Shown here piece after piece: positions 29,597 to 38,878 of a stretch of 64,000 bases of DNA. Each line of letters opens with the position of its first letter. Positions within the stretch are counted from its first letter, which is position 1. The DNA is taken from contig NZ_OY829945.1 of the NCBI RefSeq assembly GCF_963556105.2, positions 973,001 to 1,037,000 of the forward strand. Reading direction: 5' to 3'. The notes beneath the pieces are model-generated. The model saw only the letters and a program-made list of their open reading frames with translations, was not told the DNA's origin and searched no databases. This stretch comes from an uncultured Tolumonas sp. Its GTDB lineage: Bacteria; Pseudomonadota; Gammaproteobacteria; Enterobacterales; Aeromonadaceae. A program made the position numbers and the translations under genes.

Positions 29597-29653
29597 CTAA
29601 CCCACGCGAAAATCCGCGATGAGAAGGAGTAGGAGCAGAGACATAAAGCGCAT
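29597..29653 (-). CDS. leuL: leu operon leader peptide LeuL
   Basis: An 18-codon ORF reading MRFMSLLLLLLIADFRVG, with six consecutive leucine codons (CTG CTC CTA CTC CTT CTC). AAGGATAT precedes it. Ribosomes stalling at the leucine run when charged tRNA-Leu is scarce would favour the antiterminator and let transcription run into leuA. Its position 31 bases upstream of the attenuator hairpin fits. Confidence 0.93.
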   Translation of the reverse strand: MRFMSLLLLLLIADFRVG

Positions 29654-29934
29654 AGATATATCCTTTTTTATCTGTTGAGTAATGAATACGCCTTTTGCTG
29701 GAACTTGTCAAACACCACTTGCATAGTTGGTGTTGTTTTTGATGATAAATAGCTTAAAAAGTACTTTATTTGATATTTAATTGCGCCGTTGTGGCAATTA
29801 AATGCAACAAGTAGGATGTGATAGCCCAGTTCAATCCGGTAGTTAATAATCAGAGTTGCACGACCAATTGATCGCTTCGCTGCGGGTTGCGTACTGCTGA
29901 GTATAGTCAACAAACAGCAATATGAGCTTGATGC

Positions 29935-31494
29935 ATGGCATCTTTGAATTTCGATAACCGCTTTATTCGCGAACTACCGGGCGATCCGCTGACAGTAAAT
30001 CAAACCCGGCAGGTCAGCGCAGCATTCTGGTCAACCGTTACACCAACGCCGGTGTCACAACCGCAACTGATCGCCAGTTCGGCAGATGCGGCTATGTTAC
30101 TGGGTCTGACACCGGCTGATTTACAACAACCGGAATGGGTTGCAGCTTTGTCGGGTAATGGTTTATTGACCGGGATGTCCCCCTTTGCCACTTGCTATGG
30201 CGGCCATCAGTTTGGCAATTGGGCCGGGCAGTTAGGTGATGGTCGAGCGATTAGTCTGGGTGAAATACTGCATGATCAGCTACGCTGGGAGTTGCAACTC
30301 AAAGGCGCGGGGCCGACACCTTATTCACGTCGTGCCGATGGCCGAGCCGTATTGCGCTCATCAATTCGTGAATTTCTTTGTAGTGAAGCGATGTTCCATC
30401 TCGGCGTGCCGACCACGCGCGCGCTGAGTCTGGTGTTAACGGGCGATGCCATTTGGCGTGATATGTTTTACGACGGCAATCCGAAAGCAGAACCGGGCGC
30501 GATAGTCTGCCGGGTGGCTCCTTCGTTTATCCGCTTTGGTCATTTTCAGCTGCCCGCGATGCGTGGTGAGTTGAGCCAGTTAAATCAACTTATCGATTTC
30601 ACCATCGATCGTGATTTTCCACATCTGTTGGCAGAACCAGCCGAACAACGCCGTGCATTGTGGTTTCGTGAAATTTGCACGACGACAGCAAAACTAATGG
30701 TGGAATGGACTCGCGTTGGTTTTGTGCATGGCGTGATGAACACCGACAATATGTCGATCTTGGGCTTAACCATTGATTATGGCCCGTATGGTTGGGTCGA
30801 TAATTTCGATCTGCACTGGACTCCCAACACCACCGATGCTGAGGGCTTGCGTTACTGCTTTGGCCGGCAACCGGCGATCGCGCGCTGGAACCTACAACGG
30901 CTAGCAGAAGCATTAGCGACAGTGATACCTGATCAGGCTATTTTCTCGGAAGGTCTTACTGCGTTTGATGAGGTCTTTGCGCTGGAAATGGGCAACATGC
31001 TGGCAGCGAAATTAGGTTGGCAGCAGTGGCAGCCGGAAGACAGTGAATTGGTTAATCGGCTGTTTGATTTGTTGCAGCAAGTCGAAGTTGATATGACGTT
31101 GTTTTTCCGTCTACTCGCAGATATTGATGTGTACGCCCCGGATTTATCTCTGCTGGCGGAAGCTTTTTATCGTGATGATTTGTGGCGCCAATATCAACCA
31201 GCTTGCTCACAATGGCTGAATGATTACTGTGCTCGGGTATTAGTGGAAGGCGAATTACCAGTAGATCGTGTGGCTCGCATGGAAAAAGTCAACCCACTGT
31301 ATGTGCTACGCAATTATCTGGCCCAACAGGTTATTGAAGCGGCTGAGCAGGGCGATTATCAGCCGATCGCTGAGTTGTTAGCGGTGCTGCGTTCCCCTTA
31401 TACCGAACAACCGGGAAAAGCAGCCTATGCGCAAAAACGGCCAGATTGGGCGCGACATAAACCCGGTTGTTCTATGTTGTCCTGCAGCTCTTAA
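29935..31494 (+). CDS. selO: Protein adenylyltransferase SelO (YdiU)
   Basis: A 519-residue pseudokinase-fold enzyme that attaches AMP to Ser/Thr/Tyr of target proteins, part of the redox-stress response. YGGHQFGNWAGQLGDGRA and ELQLKGAGPTPYSRRADGRA are diagnostic. The metal/active stretch GFVHGVMNTDNMSILGLTID is present. It ends in CSMLSCSS; the penultimate Cys position is where other species carry selenocysteine or Cys. Slightly longer than the 478-residue Escherichia protein. Monocistronic, divergent from leu. Confidence 0.95.
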   Translation: MASLNFDNRFIRELPGDPLTVNQTRQVSAAFWSTVTPTPVSQPQLIASSADAAMLLGLTPADLQQPEWVAALSGNGLLTGMSPFATCYGGHQFGNWAGQLGDGRAISLGEILHDQLRWELQLKGAGPTPYSRRADGRAVLRSSIREFLCSEAMFHLGVPTTRALSLVLTGDAIWRDMFYDGNPKAEPGAIVCRVAPSFIRFGHFQLPAMRGELSQLNQLIDFTIDRDFPHLLAEPAEQRRALWFREICTTTAKLMVEWTRVGFVHGVMNTDNMSILGLTIDYGPYGWVDNFDLHWTPNTTDAEGLRYCFGRQPAIARWNLQRLAEALATVIPDQAIFSEGLTAFDEVFALEMGNMLAAKLGWQQWQPEDSELVNRLFDLLQQVEVDMTLFFRLLADIDVYAPDLSLLAEAFYRDDLWRQYQPACSQWLNDYCARVLVEGELPVDRVARMEKVNPLYVLRNYLAQQVIEAAEQGDYQPIAELLAVLRSPYTEQPGKAAYAQKRPDWARHKPGCSMLSCSS

Positions 31495-31509
31495 ATCAGG
31501 GGTTATCCA

Positions 31510-32733
31510 TCAGGCTAATTGTTTACTTAATAACTGCGATGATGCCGGGCAAAGTCCGGCAAATTGCGAGGTATTGCGGATCACATCCGGCGCGTCATTG
31601 CGCGGGGTGATCGTATAACCTTGGTGCCTAAAAAACGGCTCGGCAGTTTGCGTTAATAAATACAACGTCTTGATGTGTCGATCCTGAGCCTGCTGCTCCA
31701 GATACGTCACCAATTTTTGTCCGATCCCTTGCTGACGTTCTGTTTCATGCACTGCCAGAGAGCGTAGTAGACCTATCTCACCATAACATTCCAGCCCAAT
31801 GATGCCGGTCAGTTTTTCGCCGGTGAAGTAACCCCATAAACTGGTTTTATCTGATTGTAGATCGGTGCTGTTAAGCCCGGCATCTTGCAACAGTTGGTGG
31901 GTAGAATCATCTACCGTGACCGGGCGAATATTAAAACCAGATTGAATCAGCAACTGATCCAACGTTTCGATCAGTGTGTTTAATAACGACAACAACTCAC
32001 CCGAACCGCTGGCTGATAACGTCAGGATCTCGGTGATCTGTGTCTCCATATTGTCGGGCAACAACGCGGCCTGCTGCTTCAACAGGGGTAATATTTTTTT
32101 CTCACCAGGGTGTTTTAGCTGGTTAACTGCAAACAAAATATCGAAATAGCTGGCAAGAAAAGCGGCGATCCGGTGATTCACGGACACCAGATCATGACGT
32201 AGTAACGCTTTTTCAATTTGGCCAAAATAAGAGGGGATCTTACCGCGCAGCAGGGCCCGATTTTTATCGATGATATTGCGCTGTAGTCGAATCGGATAGG
32301 TAACATCATATTGGTGTTGCAGGTTGGTAAATTGATGATGACGGTCAAACAAGACAATGCTGTTGACTACGTTACTCCAGAAACAAGTGCTGTAGCCAGT
32401 ATCAGCCTGACAATCGACCACTGTCCGTTTTAAGGTATTTTCCAGCCAATGCAAATCACGATATATCAGCTCAATTTCTTTACCATTGAGTAAGACACCG
32501 TCATCCTCCGTTTCCCAATACTGATTATTAAACTCCATATAAGAATAAAGGCCAGCTAAAACCTGTTTGCGCAGTTCTACGCTAATAGGGGTAGTGCTAT
32601 ACACATAAACATCGTAATCGGAATGAGGGTCGGTCGTCTGTGTCGCGTAAGAACCCGCTAATACCACCGCTTCGACAGCGGGTAATTCGGCTAATCTGCG
32701 TACCACGTTTTGCAGTTGTTCATCCTGAATCAT
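31510..32733 (-). CDS. Nucleotidyltransferase-GNAT acetyltransferase fusion protein
   Basis: About 407 residues from the ATG at 32733, which has GGGA upstream; the open frame continues to 32796. Residues about 5-60 hold a nucleotidyltransferase motif (VVLAGSYATQTTDPHSDYDV, with the GS and DxD signature). The middle is helical. The last 130 residues form a GNAT domain with the acetyl-CoA loop LAVHETERQQGIGQKLVTYL and a tail FFRHQGYTITPRNDAPDVIR resembling ArsN2-type acetyltransferases. The nucleotidyltransferase may be an antibiotic-adenylyl-type enzyme. The joint function is not known. Confidence 0.75.
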   Translation of the reverse strand: MIQDEQLQNVVRRLAELPAVEAVVLAGSYATQTTDPHSDYDVYVYSTTPISVELRKQVLAGLYSYMEFNNQYWETEDDGVLLNGKEIELIYRDLHWLENTLKRTVVDCQADTGYSTCFWSNVVNSIVLFDRHHQFTNLQHQYDVTYPIRLQRNIIDKNRALLRGKIPSYFGQIEKALLRHDLVSVNHRIAAFLASYFDILFAVNQLKHPGEKKILPLLKQQAALLPDNMETQITEILTLSASGSGELLSLLNTLIETLDQLLIQSGFNIRPVTVDDSTHQLLQDAGLNSTDLQSDKTSLWGYFTGEKLTGIIGLECYGEIGLLRSLAVHETERQQGIGQKLVTYLEQQAQDRHIKTLYLLTQTAEPFFRHQGYTITPRNDAPDVIRNTSQFAGLCPASSQLLSKQLA

Positions 32734-33003
32734 GGTTATTCCCGTCATGCTATTTTTGCTGCTCAATTGACACTTTTTAACACAATAAGGACTCAAAAAG
32801 TGGTGGTTAAATCAAATGATCGGCAACACGACCATTACATAACCAACTCTTCATATAGCGGAAGTAAATTGCAAGGGAGGCGGTGTCGCTGATTTGAACA
32901 GTGTTTTCAGTATGAACAGAAGACGATTTGGCAGGGGGAATACAACTAAAGTTTGCTTGCCATACTTCTTTACAAGGGCGGTACGGCAAGCAAAACAGAC
33001 GGC

Positions 33004-33492
33004 TTATTCGAAAGTTTCAGACTGATCGCCAGGGCGAAGTTTTAGCTGAATACCTTTTAAGAAATTGCGTAAGATCTGATCCTTACATTCACGGTAATGC
33101 TTATGGTCTGGTTTGCGGAAAAAGGCACTCAGTTCATGTTTACTGATGCGTAAATCAGCCAGATCCATGAGGGCTAAGATGTCATCATCTTTCAGATCTA
33201 ATGCGATCTTCAGTTTTCGGAAGATAATGTTATTGGTCAACGATTGCTCTGGTGCTGGCTGTGCACCTTCTTTTTTACCGCGTTTTTCGTTGATCAAACC
33301 ATTCAGAAACAAAGCAAAGGTGGCATCGTTGCAAGATTGATAATCGGGATCGGAATCATTTTTTAACCAGTTACTGACCTGTGCGCGGGTGACCTTGTGA
33401 TCAGCTAAGCCAAAGATGGCAACCATTTTGGAATCGTTAAAATCAAAGGCATAGCGGAGGCGGCGCAAAATATCATTATTGGTCACAAACAT
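33004..33492 (-). CDS. yehS: DUF1456 family protein (YehS-like)
   Basis: A 162-residue protein with two copies of the DUF1456 unit: TNNDILRRLRYAFDFNDSKM near 4-23 and TNNIIFRKLKIALDLKDDDI near 85-104. The family is widespread in gammaproteobacteria and has no known function; the HTH-like pattern hints at nucleic-acid binding. It stands alone on the minus strand. The 200 bp to its left hold nothing I can support. Confidence 0.88.
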   Translation of the reverse strand: MFVTNNDILRRLRYAFDFNDSKMVAIFGLADHKVTRAQVSNWLKNDSDPDYQSCNDATFALFLNGLINEKRGKKEGAQPAPEQSLTNNIIFRKLKIALDLKDDDILALMDLADLRISKHELSAFFRKPDHKHYRECKDQILRNFLKGIQLKLRPGDQSETFE

Positions 33493-33635
33493 ATCCTGAT
33501 TTGAGCTGCAGTCGTGTCACGGTGACATACTGCTAAAAGGTTTGAGAATTTTACCAGATATTCGGGGATCGCAGTCAGTTAGATGGCAGTTTTGTGTAAA
33601 TAACCGGATGTGGCCATCCGGTTCGGAAGATGAGC

Positions 33636-33974
33636 TTAGGCTTTTTTCACAAATTCGGTTTTCAGTTGCATCGCACCGATACCATCGATTTTGCAGTCGA
33701 TGTCATGATCACCGTCGATCAGGCGAATATTTTTTACTTTCGTGCCGATTTTCACGACTAATGACGAGCCTTTAACCTTCAGATCTTTAATCACGGTTAC
33801 GGTGTCGCCATCTTTCAGTTCATTGCCATGGGCATCACGGAACACTTTGGTTTCTTCTACGCTTTCGGCGGCATCTTTAGACCATTCATGCGCACACTCT
33901 GGGCAGATGATCATGCTGCCATCTTCATACGTGTATTCGGAGTTACATTTTGGGCACGGAGGTAAACTGCTCAT
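33636..33974 (-). CDS. yjdM: PhnA/YjdM zinc-ribbon protein
   Basis: A 112-residue protein from the ATG at 33974 (AAAGGTG upstream). The N-terminal zinc ribbon [21 protein letters not shown] is followed by the PhnA domain with [19 protein letters not shown] and [20 protein letters not shown]. Once named for phosphonate use, the family's real function is unclear. No phosphonate genes are nearby. Confidence 0.92.
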   Translation of the reverse strand: MSSLPPCPKCNSEYTYEDGSMIICPECAHEWSKDAAESVEETKVFRDAHGNELKDGDTVTVIKDLKVKGSSLVVKIGTKVKNIRLIDGDHDIDCKIDGIGAMQLKTEFVKKA

Positions 33975-34292
33975 GGGGCACCTTTGCTGATTAATTGACT
34001 TGTTGAAAGGCGAGTATCTACCGCCATTATGAGTTTTTGAGTCACATACTATGTGCATGTTTGCTCAAAGGGGCGACATAATAGCGCCTGTTTTCGTCCG
34101 GTTGTACTCAAAATGTGGTTTTTGTACGGAAAATAAGCAAAAAAGATTCGAAGTATAGTGTCGATTGGTGCAGATAATGTGTTTAAACAGATAAACCACA
34201 TTTTTCGTTCGGCCAGACATTCGTGTTCCGCAATACAAACACGATTGCGCGAGGAAGCGGATGAACAGCGCGGAAAAAAGAGTCGTGTAGGG

Positions 34293-35627
34293 CTAGGGCC
34301 GAATTCGTTTGGCTTGATACATCGCATCGTCGGCATAACGGATCAATTCATTACTGTCAGTGCCGTTTTCTGGATACACAGCTACACCAATGCTGGGGGT
34401 TATTTGCAGCGTCGTTTTCGCGAGTTGATAAGGTTCAGATAGCGTTGTGATGATTTTTGCTTTAATAAGGTCGGTATCTACACGGTGTGTTATTTCATCA
34501 AGCAAAACAATAAATTCATCGCCACCTAACCGACCAACAGTGTCAGATTCACGAATACAGTTGGTTAAACGACGAGCCACTTCCTGGAGTAAATGATCAC
34601 CGGTTATATGCCCATAGGTGTCGTTGACTTGTTTAAATTTATCTAAATCAAGATACAAAATGGCCAGTTGTGAATGCCCCCGGTGCGCTCTGGCTAAGGC
34701 TGTGTGTAGGCGGTCCAAAAACAGAGCCCGGTTTGGTAAATTAGTCAGCTGATCATGACGTGCCATGTGTTCTAGCCGGGTATGCATTCTTTTGCGTTCA
34801 ACCGCCGCCGCCACCTGAATAGCAATAAACTGCAGTAATTCTCTGTCTTGTTCAGTAAAAGCGACATTGTCAGTTGAGCTCAATACAACTAACGCTCCGA
34901 TCAAGTCATCCGCTGATTTTAATGGTGCACCAAGCCAGTTGAGCTCATCCAAACTGGCATCAATATCTAACTGTGATAACACAGATAGCGCATTTTTCGG
35001 TGTTAGCAACAGGCTTTGGCTCGTGTTAATAACAGTCGAGGTTAATGCGTGTAATATCTGCGCTTTAGATGTCGAAATGACGCTTTCTGGATGGGCATAA
35101 TAAGGATAATGCAGCTTGTCGTTTTGTGCGTCGTAGAGTGCGACGATAAAATTTGTGGCTAGCAGCAGTTCATCCACTATTTCGTGAATGCGGTGGAACA
35201 GTGCCGTTAAATCGCCGGGAGTATTAGCTGCCTCAGAGATAGCATAGACAGCCGCTTGCATGGATTCAGCGCGTTTTCGCTCGGACACATCGCGTGCTAC
35301 CGCAACTCTGACTTGCTCTGACTCTGACCAGCGTGCAGACCACATGATGTGAGCTGTTTTTCCATCTTTACGCACATAGCGGTTTTCAAAATAAGGTTTC
35401 AGCTCACCGCTCATAATTTCATTGACGGTATTGAGTGTTTTTTCCTTATCACCCGGGTGTACAAACTCGATCATGGCTCTGCCAATCATCTCTTCTGGTT
35501 TATAACCAAAAATTTGCTCACTGGCGGCACTGACAAAAAGGAAATAGCCGTCCCGATCTACTACACAGACGGCATCGAGCAGTAAGTCAGTGAAATTATG
35601 TGGTGGTGCGTGAGATATTTTTTTCAT
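34293..35627 (-). CDS. PAS-GAF-GGDEF diguanylate cyclase
   Basis: A 444-residue sensor without clear membrane helices. Residues about 10-125 are a PAS domain (VCVVDRDGYFLFVSAASEQI), about 140-280 a GAF domain, and about 290-440 a GGDEF domain. The active site is intact (GRLGGDEFIVLLDE) and the preceding DQLTNLPNRALFLDRLHTAL is typical. It should make c-di-GMP in response to a signal read by PAS/GAF. Monocistronic on the minus strand. Confidence 0.93.
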   Translation of the reverse strand: MKKISHAPPHNFTDLLLDAVCVVDRDGYFLFVSAASEQIFGYKPEEMIGRAMIEFVHPGDKEKTLNTVNEIMSGELKPYFENRYVRKDGKTAHIMWSARWSESEQVRVAVARDVSERKRAESMQAAVYAISEAANTPGDLTALFHRIHEIVDELLLATNFIVALYDAQNDKLHYPYYAHPESVISTSKAQILHALTSTVINTSQSLLLTPKNALSVLSQLDIDASLDELNWLGAPLKSADDLIGALVVLSSTDNVAFTEQDRELLQFIAIQVAAAVERKRMHTRLEHMARHDQLTNLPNRALFLDRLHTALARAHRGHSQLAILYLDLDKFKQVNDTYGHITGDHLLQEVARRLTNCIRESDTVGRLGGDEFIVLLDEITHRVDTDLIKAKIITTLSEPYQLAKTTLQITPSIGVAVYPENGTDSNELIRYADDAMYQAKRIRP

Positions 35628-35664
35628 AAAGTCACTATAGTACTTAATGAGTGTAATACGTAAC

Positions 35665-36648
35665 TTATCGGTCCGTTATATTGACCACATTTTGTCGATT
35701 GCCATTAAAAAAATTCACGACATTTTCAAACGCCGTTTTGAAATACAGCTCATAGCTATTTTTCTCAACATAACCCAAATGTGGTGAACAAAGCACATTC
35801 GGCATGGTCAGTAATGGTTCTATATCTGCATTCATCGGTTCTGTCTCAAAAACATCCAGTGCCGCAAAACCGGGTTTTCCTGTCTGCAATGTACGTAATA
35901 ACGCAGATTTTTCTATCAATTCAGCGCGGCTGACATTAACCAGCAACGCATCAGATTTCATCTGTTGTAGATCAGTAAAACGAACACACTCACGTGTGGC
36001 GTCATTTAATCTCAGGTGTAATGAAACAACATCAGCTTGAGAGAAAAACTCCGATTTTGAGTTGGCTGCCACAAAGCCATCATGAATTGCCTGCTGTCGG
36101 GATGGTTCTCTGCCCCACACCAGCACATGCATACCAAATGCTTTAGCATATTGCGCTATGCGTTGACCAATTCGCCCGTAGCCCCAAATACCGAATGTCA
36201 GCCCATCTAGCGAACGACCTAAGCCTAAACTGCCCGAGTTTTGCCACAACCCCGTCTGCAAATTTTGTGCATACGGTACAAGATGCCGACTTGCGGCTAG
36301 CACCAAAGTCCAACACAACTCCGCCGGTGCAACAGCAGAACCCACACCTTCGGTAATGGCTATGCCATGTCGGTGACAAGCTGAGATATCAATATGCTGG
36401 CTGATTTTGCCGGTTTGACTGATCAGTTTCAGATTGGGTAATTGTGATAACAAAGCGTCGGTAATTTGTGTGCGTTCGCGGATAAGAACAACCGCATCCA
36501 TGTTGGAAAGTTGTTGGATCTGTGCTTCAAGCGAAGTTGGTTTATCGATAAAAACAAAAACCTCATGTTCATTCAGCAAAGAGAAACAGGGCAGTGCTTT
36601 TACTGCATTTTGATAATCATCAAGAATGGCGATTTTCAATGTCATCAA
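35665..36648 (-). CDS. D-isomer-specific 2-hydroxyacid dehydrogenase family protein
   Basis: A 327-residue protein. The Rossmann motif GIWGYGRIGQRIAQYAKAFG (about 153-172) binds NAD(P). The catalytic Arg lies in LLVNVSRAELIEKSALLRTL, Glu in ALDVFETEPM, and His in NVLCSPHLGYVEK. Its substrate cannot be told from sequence; relatives are glyoxylate/hydroxypyruvate reductase-like. Single gene, between a diguanylate cyclase and a divergent VF530-type gene. Confidence 0.9.
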   Translation of the reverse strand: MMTLKIAILDDYQNAVKALPCFSLLNEHEVFVFIDKPTSLEAQIQQLSNMDAVVLIRERTQITDALLSQLPNLKLISQTGKISQHIDISACHRHGIAITEGVGSAVAPAELCWTLVLAASRHLVPYAQNLQTGLWQNSGSLGLGRSLDGLTFGIWGYGRIGQRIAQYAKAFGMHVLVWGREPSRQQAIHDGFVAANSKSEFFSQADVVSLHLRLNDATRECVRFTDLQQMKSDALLVNVSRAELIEKSALLRTLQTGKPGFAALDVFETEPMNADIEPLLTMPNVLCSPHLGYVEKNSYELYFKTAFENVVNFFNGNRQNVVNITDR

Positions 36649-36813
36649 CCTAGGTCGTAGAGTTTTAAATTTATCCCGTTCGATATTTATACTATTGGAT
36701 GCTTATTTTATGAAGACAATACAAGGAAATCCTAAACTTCCCGATCATACGGCCACAATTTGTGTTCTAGCTGGTATAATTGCGAATTACTTTTTTACTT
36801 GGTTAATCCATTA

Positions 36814-37314
36814 ATGAACGATCCTGTTGGCTATCAGAACAACCCATTGCACGGCCTTAGTTTAAAAAGCTTACTCACTGAGATAGTCAATTATTATGGT
36901 TTTGAAATTCTTTTTGCTTACCTGAATATCAACTGTTTTAAAAGCAATCCAAGCATTGAGTCCAGTATTAAGTTCCTGAAAAAAACCGATTGGGCCCGAG
37001 AAAAGGTTGAAAATTTCTACCTATATCAATTCAAAAGCCTACCTAAAGCTTCTGATGCTCAGTTTCAGCTTTCACCAAGAGAGCGTATTGTGCCTGCCAA
37101 TCAGGTGCCTGGTTTACCTGCTGAATTGAGTTTGGAAGATGCCGAGCGTCTGCGTGAAAAACGCACCAGAAAAGCAGCATCGCATAGCCAGAATCGTGGT
37201 CATAGTTCAAATTTTGGTGGCCGGACTTCATCGTATAAAGAGAATAAATGGTCTTCGCCATCTTCTAATTCGTCATTGGATAGTGATGATCCATGGGCTA
37301 AATGGCGGAAATAA
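36814..37314 (+). CDS. VF530/DUF2132 DNA-binding domain protein with a disordered tail
   Basis: A 167-residue protein from the ATG at 36814. Residues about 9-75 match the VF530 (DUF2132) fold: [20 protein letters not shown], then [20 protein letters not shown] and [16 protein letters not shown] Ser/Lys/Arg-rich tail ([17 protein letters not shown] and onward) is probably disordered. VF530 was described structurally as DNA binding; biological role unknown. No good Shine-Dalgarno is seen. Confidence 0.82.
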   Translation: MNDPVGYQNNPLHGLSLKSLLTEIVNYYGFEILFAYLNINCFKSNPSIESSIKFLKKTDWAREKVENFYLYQFKSLPKASDAQFQLSPRERIVPANQVPGLPAELSLEDAERLREKRTRKAASHSQNRGHSSNFGGRTSSYKENKWSSPSSNSSLDSDDPWAKWRK

Positions 37315-37404
37315 ACCGGCTAAAAAATTGTTACAATACACCAATTAAATCACCGCTCGTTGTAGTGGCGGTGATTAATATAAGATGATGAGGAAAATAA
37401 TATA

Positions 37405-37617
37405 ATGAAAGAAATCGAAATTAATCGAGAACCAGTCGAGCTTTATAAAATATTAAAATTTGAAAATATCGTATCAAGCGGTGGCGAAGCCAAAACAGTT
37501 ATTGATGAAGGCCAAGTGATGGTGAATGGGTTGGTTGAGACCAGAAAGCGCAAGAAAATCATTTCTGGTGATATTATTGAATTCATGGGTAATGAATTTA
37601 AGATTGTACTGAAATAA
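37405..37617 (+). CDS. S4-domain RNA-binding protein (YbcJ-like)
   Basis: A 70-residue protein consisting of one S4 domain: PVELYKILKFENIVSSGGEA, then VIDEGQVMVNGLVETRKRKK. YbcJ-type proteins bind RNA and may act on ribosome assembly; the target is not defined. AGGAAAA lies upstream. It ends 250 bp before the integron integrase. Confidence 0.88.
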   Translation: MKEIEINREPVELYKILKFENIVSSGGEAKTVIDEGQVMVNGLVETRKRKKIISGDIIEFMGNEFKIVLK

Positions 37618-37867
37618 CAAATACAGAAGCAGGGCAAGATTCGTAAGAATATGCCCCGCAATAAAATCATACTGACCATTCTACCGTAATCGCTCAGCAT
37701 TCTTTTGCCAAAAAATCTACCTGTCATTTTTTGCTATTTGATAATAAATTTAATAAATTCATGTTGTTATGACATAAATCTGATAGTTCTTCAAACAGCA
37801 ACAGCATGGCAATAATCAAAATTATAGTAATATTAAAACACTGATTTTATATACATGGGTATGGCGA
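37618..37867. promoter_or_regulatory. Region 5' of the integron integrase (possible attI) with a LexA-like site
   Basis: An A+T-rich 250-bp gap. CTG-ATTTTATATA-CAT at 37841-37856 matches the LexA box CTG-N10-CAG except for the last base and sits 12 bases before the integrase start, where SOS boxes are found in many integrons. An attI site would be expected here, but I cannot identify one or any attC site. Confidence 0.45.
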
Positions 37868-38839
37868 ATGCAAAAACCATCCTCTCCATTTTTAGCCTCT
37901 ATTTTTGAGTTTATGGTCACAAGGCAATATGCTCAAAAAACAATAGAGTCTTATATTTATTGGATCCGAATGTTCATTCGTTTCCATCATAATCAACATC
38001 CAACAAATATGGGAAATATTGAAGTTGAACAATTTCTCTCTTTTTTGGCAAATGACCGCACTGTCGCAGTAAAAACGCAAGCCTTAGCTTTAAATGCGTT
38101 GGCTTTTTTATATAAAGATATTATTGCGGTACCTTTAACACTAACGCTTAATTTCCAACGCAGTCTGAAACAGCGAAAATTACCAACTGTATTAACGCCC
38201 ACAGAAATTCGCGATTTACTGGCGGTATTACCTGCGCATTTACGTTTACCTGCACAGTTGATGTATGGCAGTGGGTTACGGGTCATGGAAGCGATGCGTT
38301 TACGCGTTCAAGATGTTGATTTTCATTATCTATCGTTAATGATTTGGAATGGTAAAGGCGGCAAACATCGACGAGTTACATTGGCCCCTGAATTGGTGCC
38401 AGCGTTACAAGAACAAATTCGCCAAGTGACGTTTTATCATACACAAGATTTGGAGCATCCGAATTATGCGGGGGTGTGGATGCCTTTTGCATTAGCAGTA
38501 AAAACACCGGAAGCGCCAAAGTCCATTTTGTGGCAATTTTTATTTGCTGCTCGCAGTTTAAGTCACGACCCTGAGAATGGTGCCTTACGGCGTCATCATA
38601 TCGACCCTAGTTCAATACAAAAAGCCGTGAAACAGGCGGCACGTGAGGCGGGAATTAGTAAAAATGTCAGTTGTCACACCCTACGGCATTCATTTGCTAC
38701 ACACTTACTGTCCCGAGGTACGGATATACGAACTGTACAAGAACAGCTGGGGCACAGTGATGTGAAAACTACGCAGATCTATACGCACGTGTTACAGCAT
38801 GGTGCCAATGGGGTGCGAAGCCCGTTTTCAGATTTATAA
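37868..38839 (+). CDS. intI: Integron-type tyrosine recombinase IntI
   Basis: A 323-residue tyrosine recombinase. The catalytic residues are visible: Arg in YGSGLRVMEAMRLRV (about 138), Lys in GKGGKHRRV, HTLRHSFATHLL (about 270-281), LGHSDV, and the nucleophile Tyr in KTTQIYTHVL (about 305). The extra segment ALRRHHIDPSSIQKAVKQAA is the integron-specific patch that separates IntI from XerC/D. It appears intact and chromosomal-integron-like. No cassette array lies next to it in the window. Confidence 0.92.
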   Translation: MQKPSSPFLASIFEFMVTRQYAQKTIESYIYWIRMFIRFHHNQHPTNMGNIEVEQFLSFLANDRTVAVKTQALALNALAFLYKDIIAVPLTLTLNFQRSLKQRKLPTVLTPTEIRDLLAVLPAHLRLPAQLMYGSGLRVMEAMRLRVQDVDFHYLSLMIWNGKGGKHRRVTLAPELVPALQEQIRQVTFYHTQDLEHPNYAGVWMPFALAVKTPEAPKSILWQFLFAARSLSHDPENGALRRHHIDPSSIQKAVKQAAREAGISKNVSCHTLRHSFATHLLSRGTDIRTVQEQLGHSDVKTTQIYTHVLQHGANGVRSPFSDL

Positions 38840-38878
38840 AATAATCCAACAGCCTTGTCTTAACCCACTGGCTGGTTC

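Noticed and set aside
29668-29913. 81-codon minus-strand frame upstream of leuL
   Set aside because: No ribosome-binding site or recognisable domain, and it covers the leu promoter region.
32807-32989. 60-codon minus-strand frame between the fusion gene and yehS
   Set aside because: No Shine-Dalgarno, no recognisable domain, and the composition is not protein-like.
37618-37867. Integron attI or gene cassettes upstream of intI
   Set aside because: No GTTRRRY/RYYYAAC pair with the right spacing could be found, and the next gene is a core-type S4 protein on the opposite orientation to cassettes.
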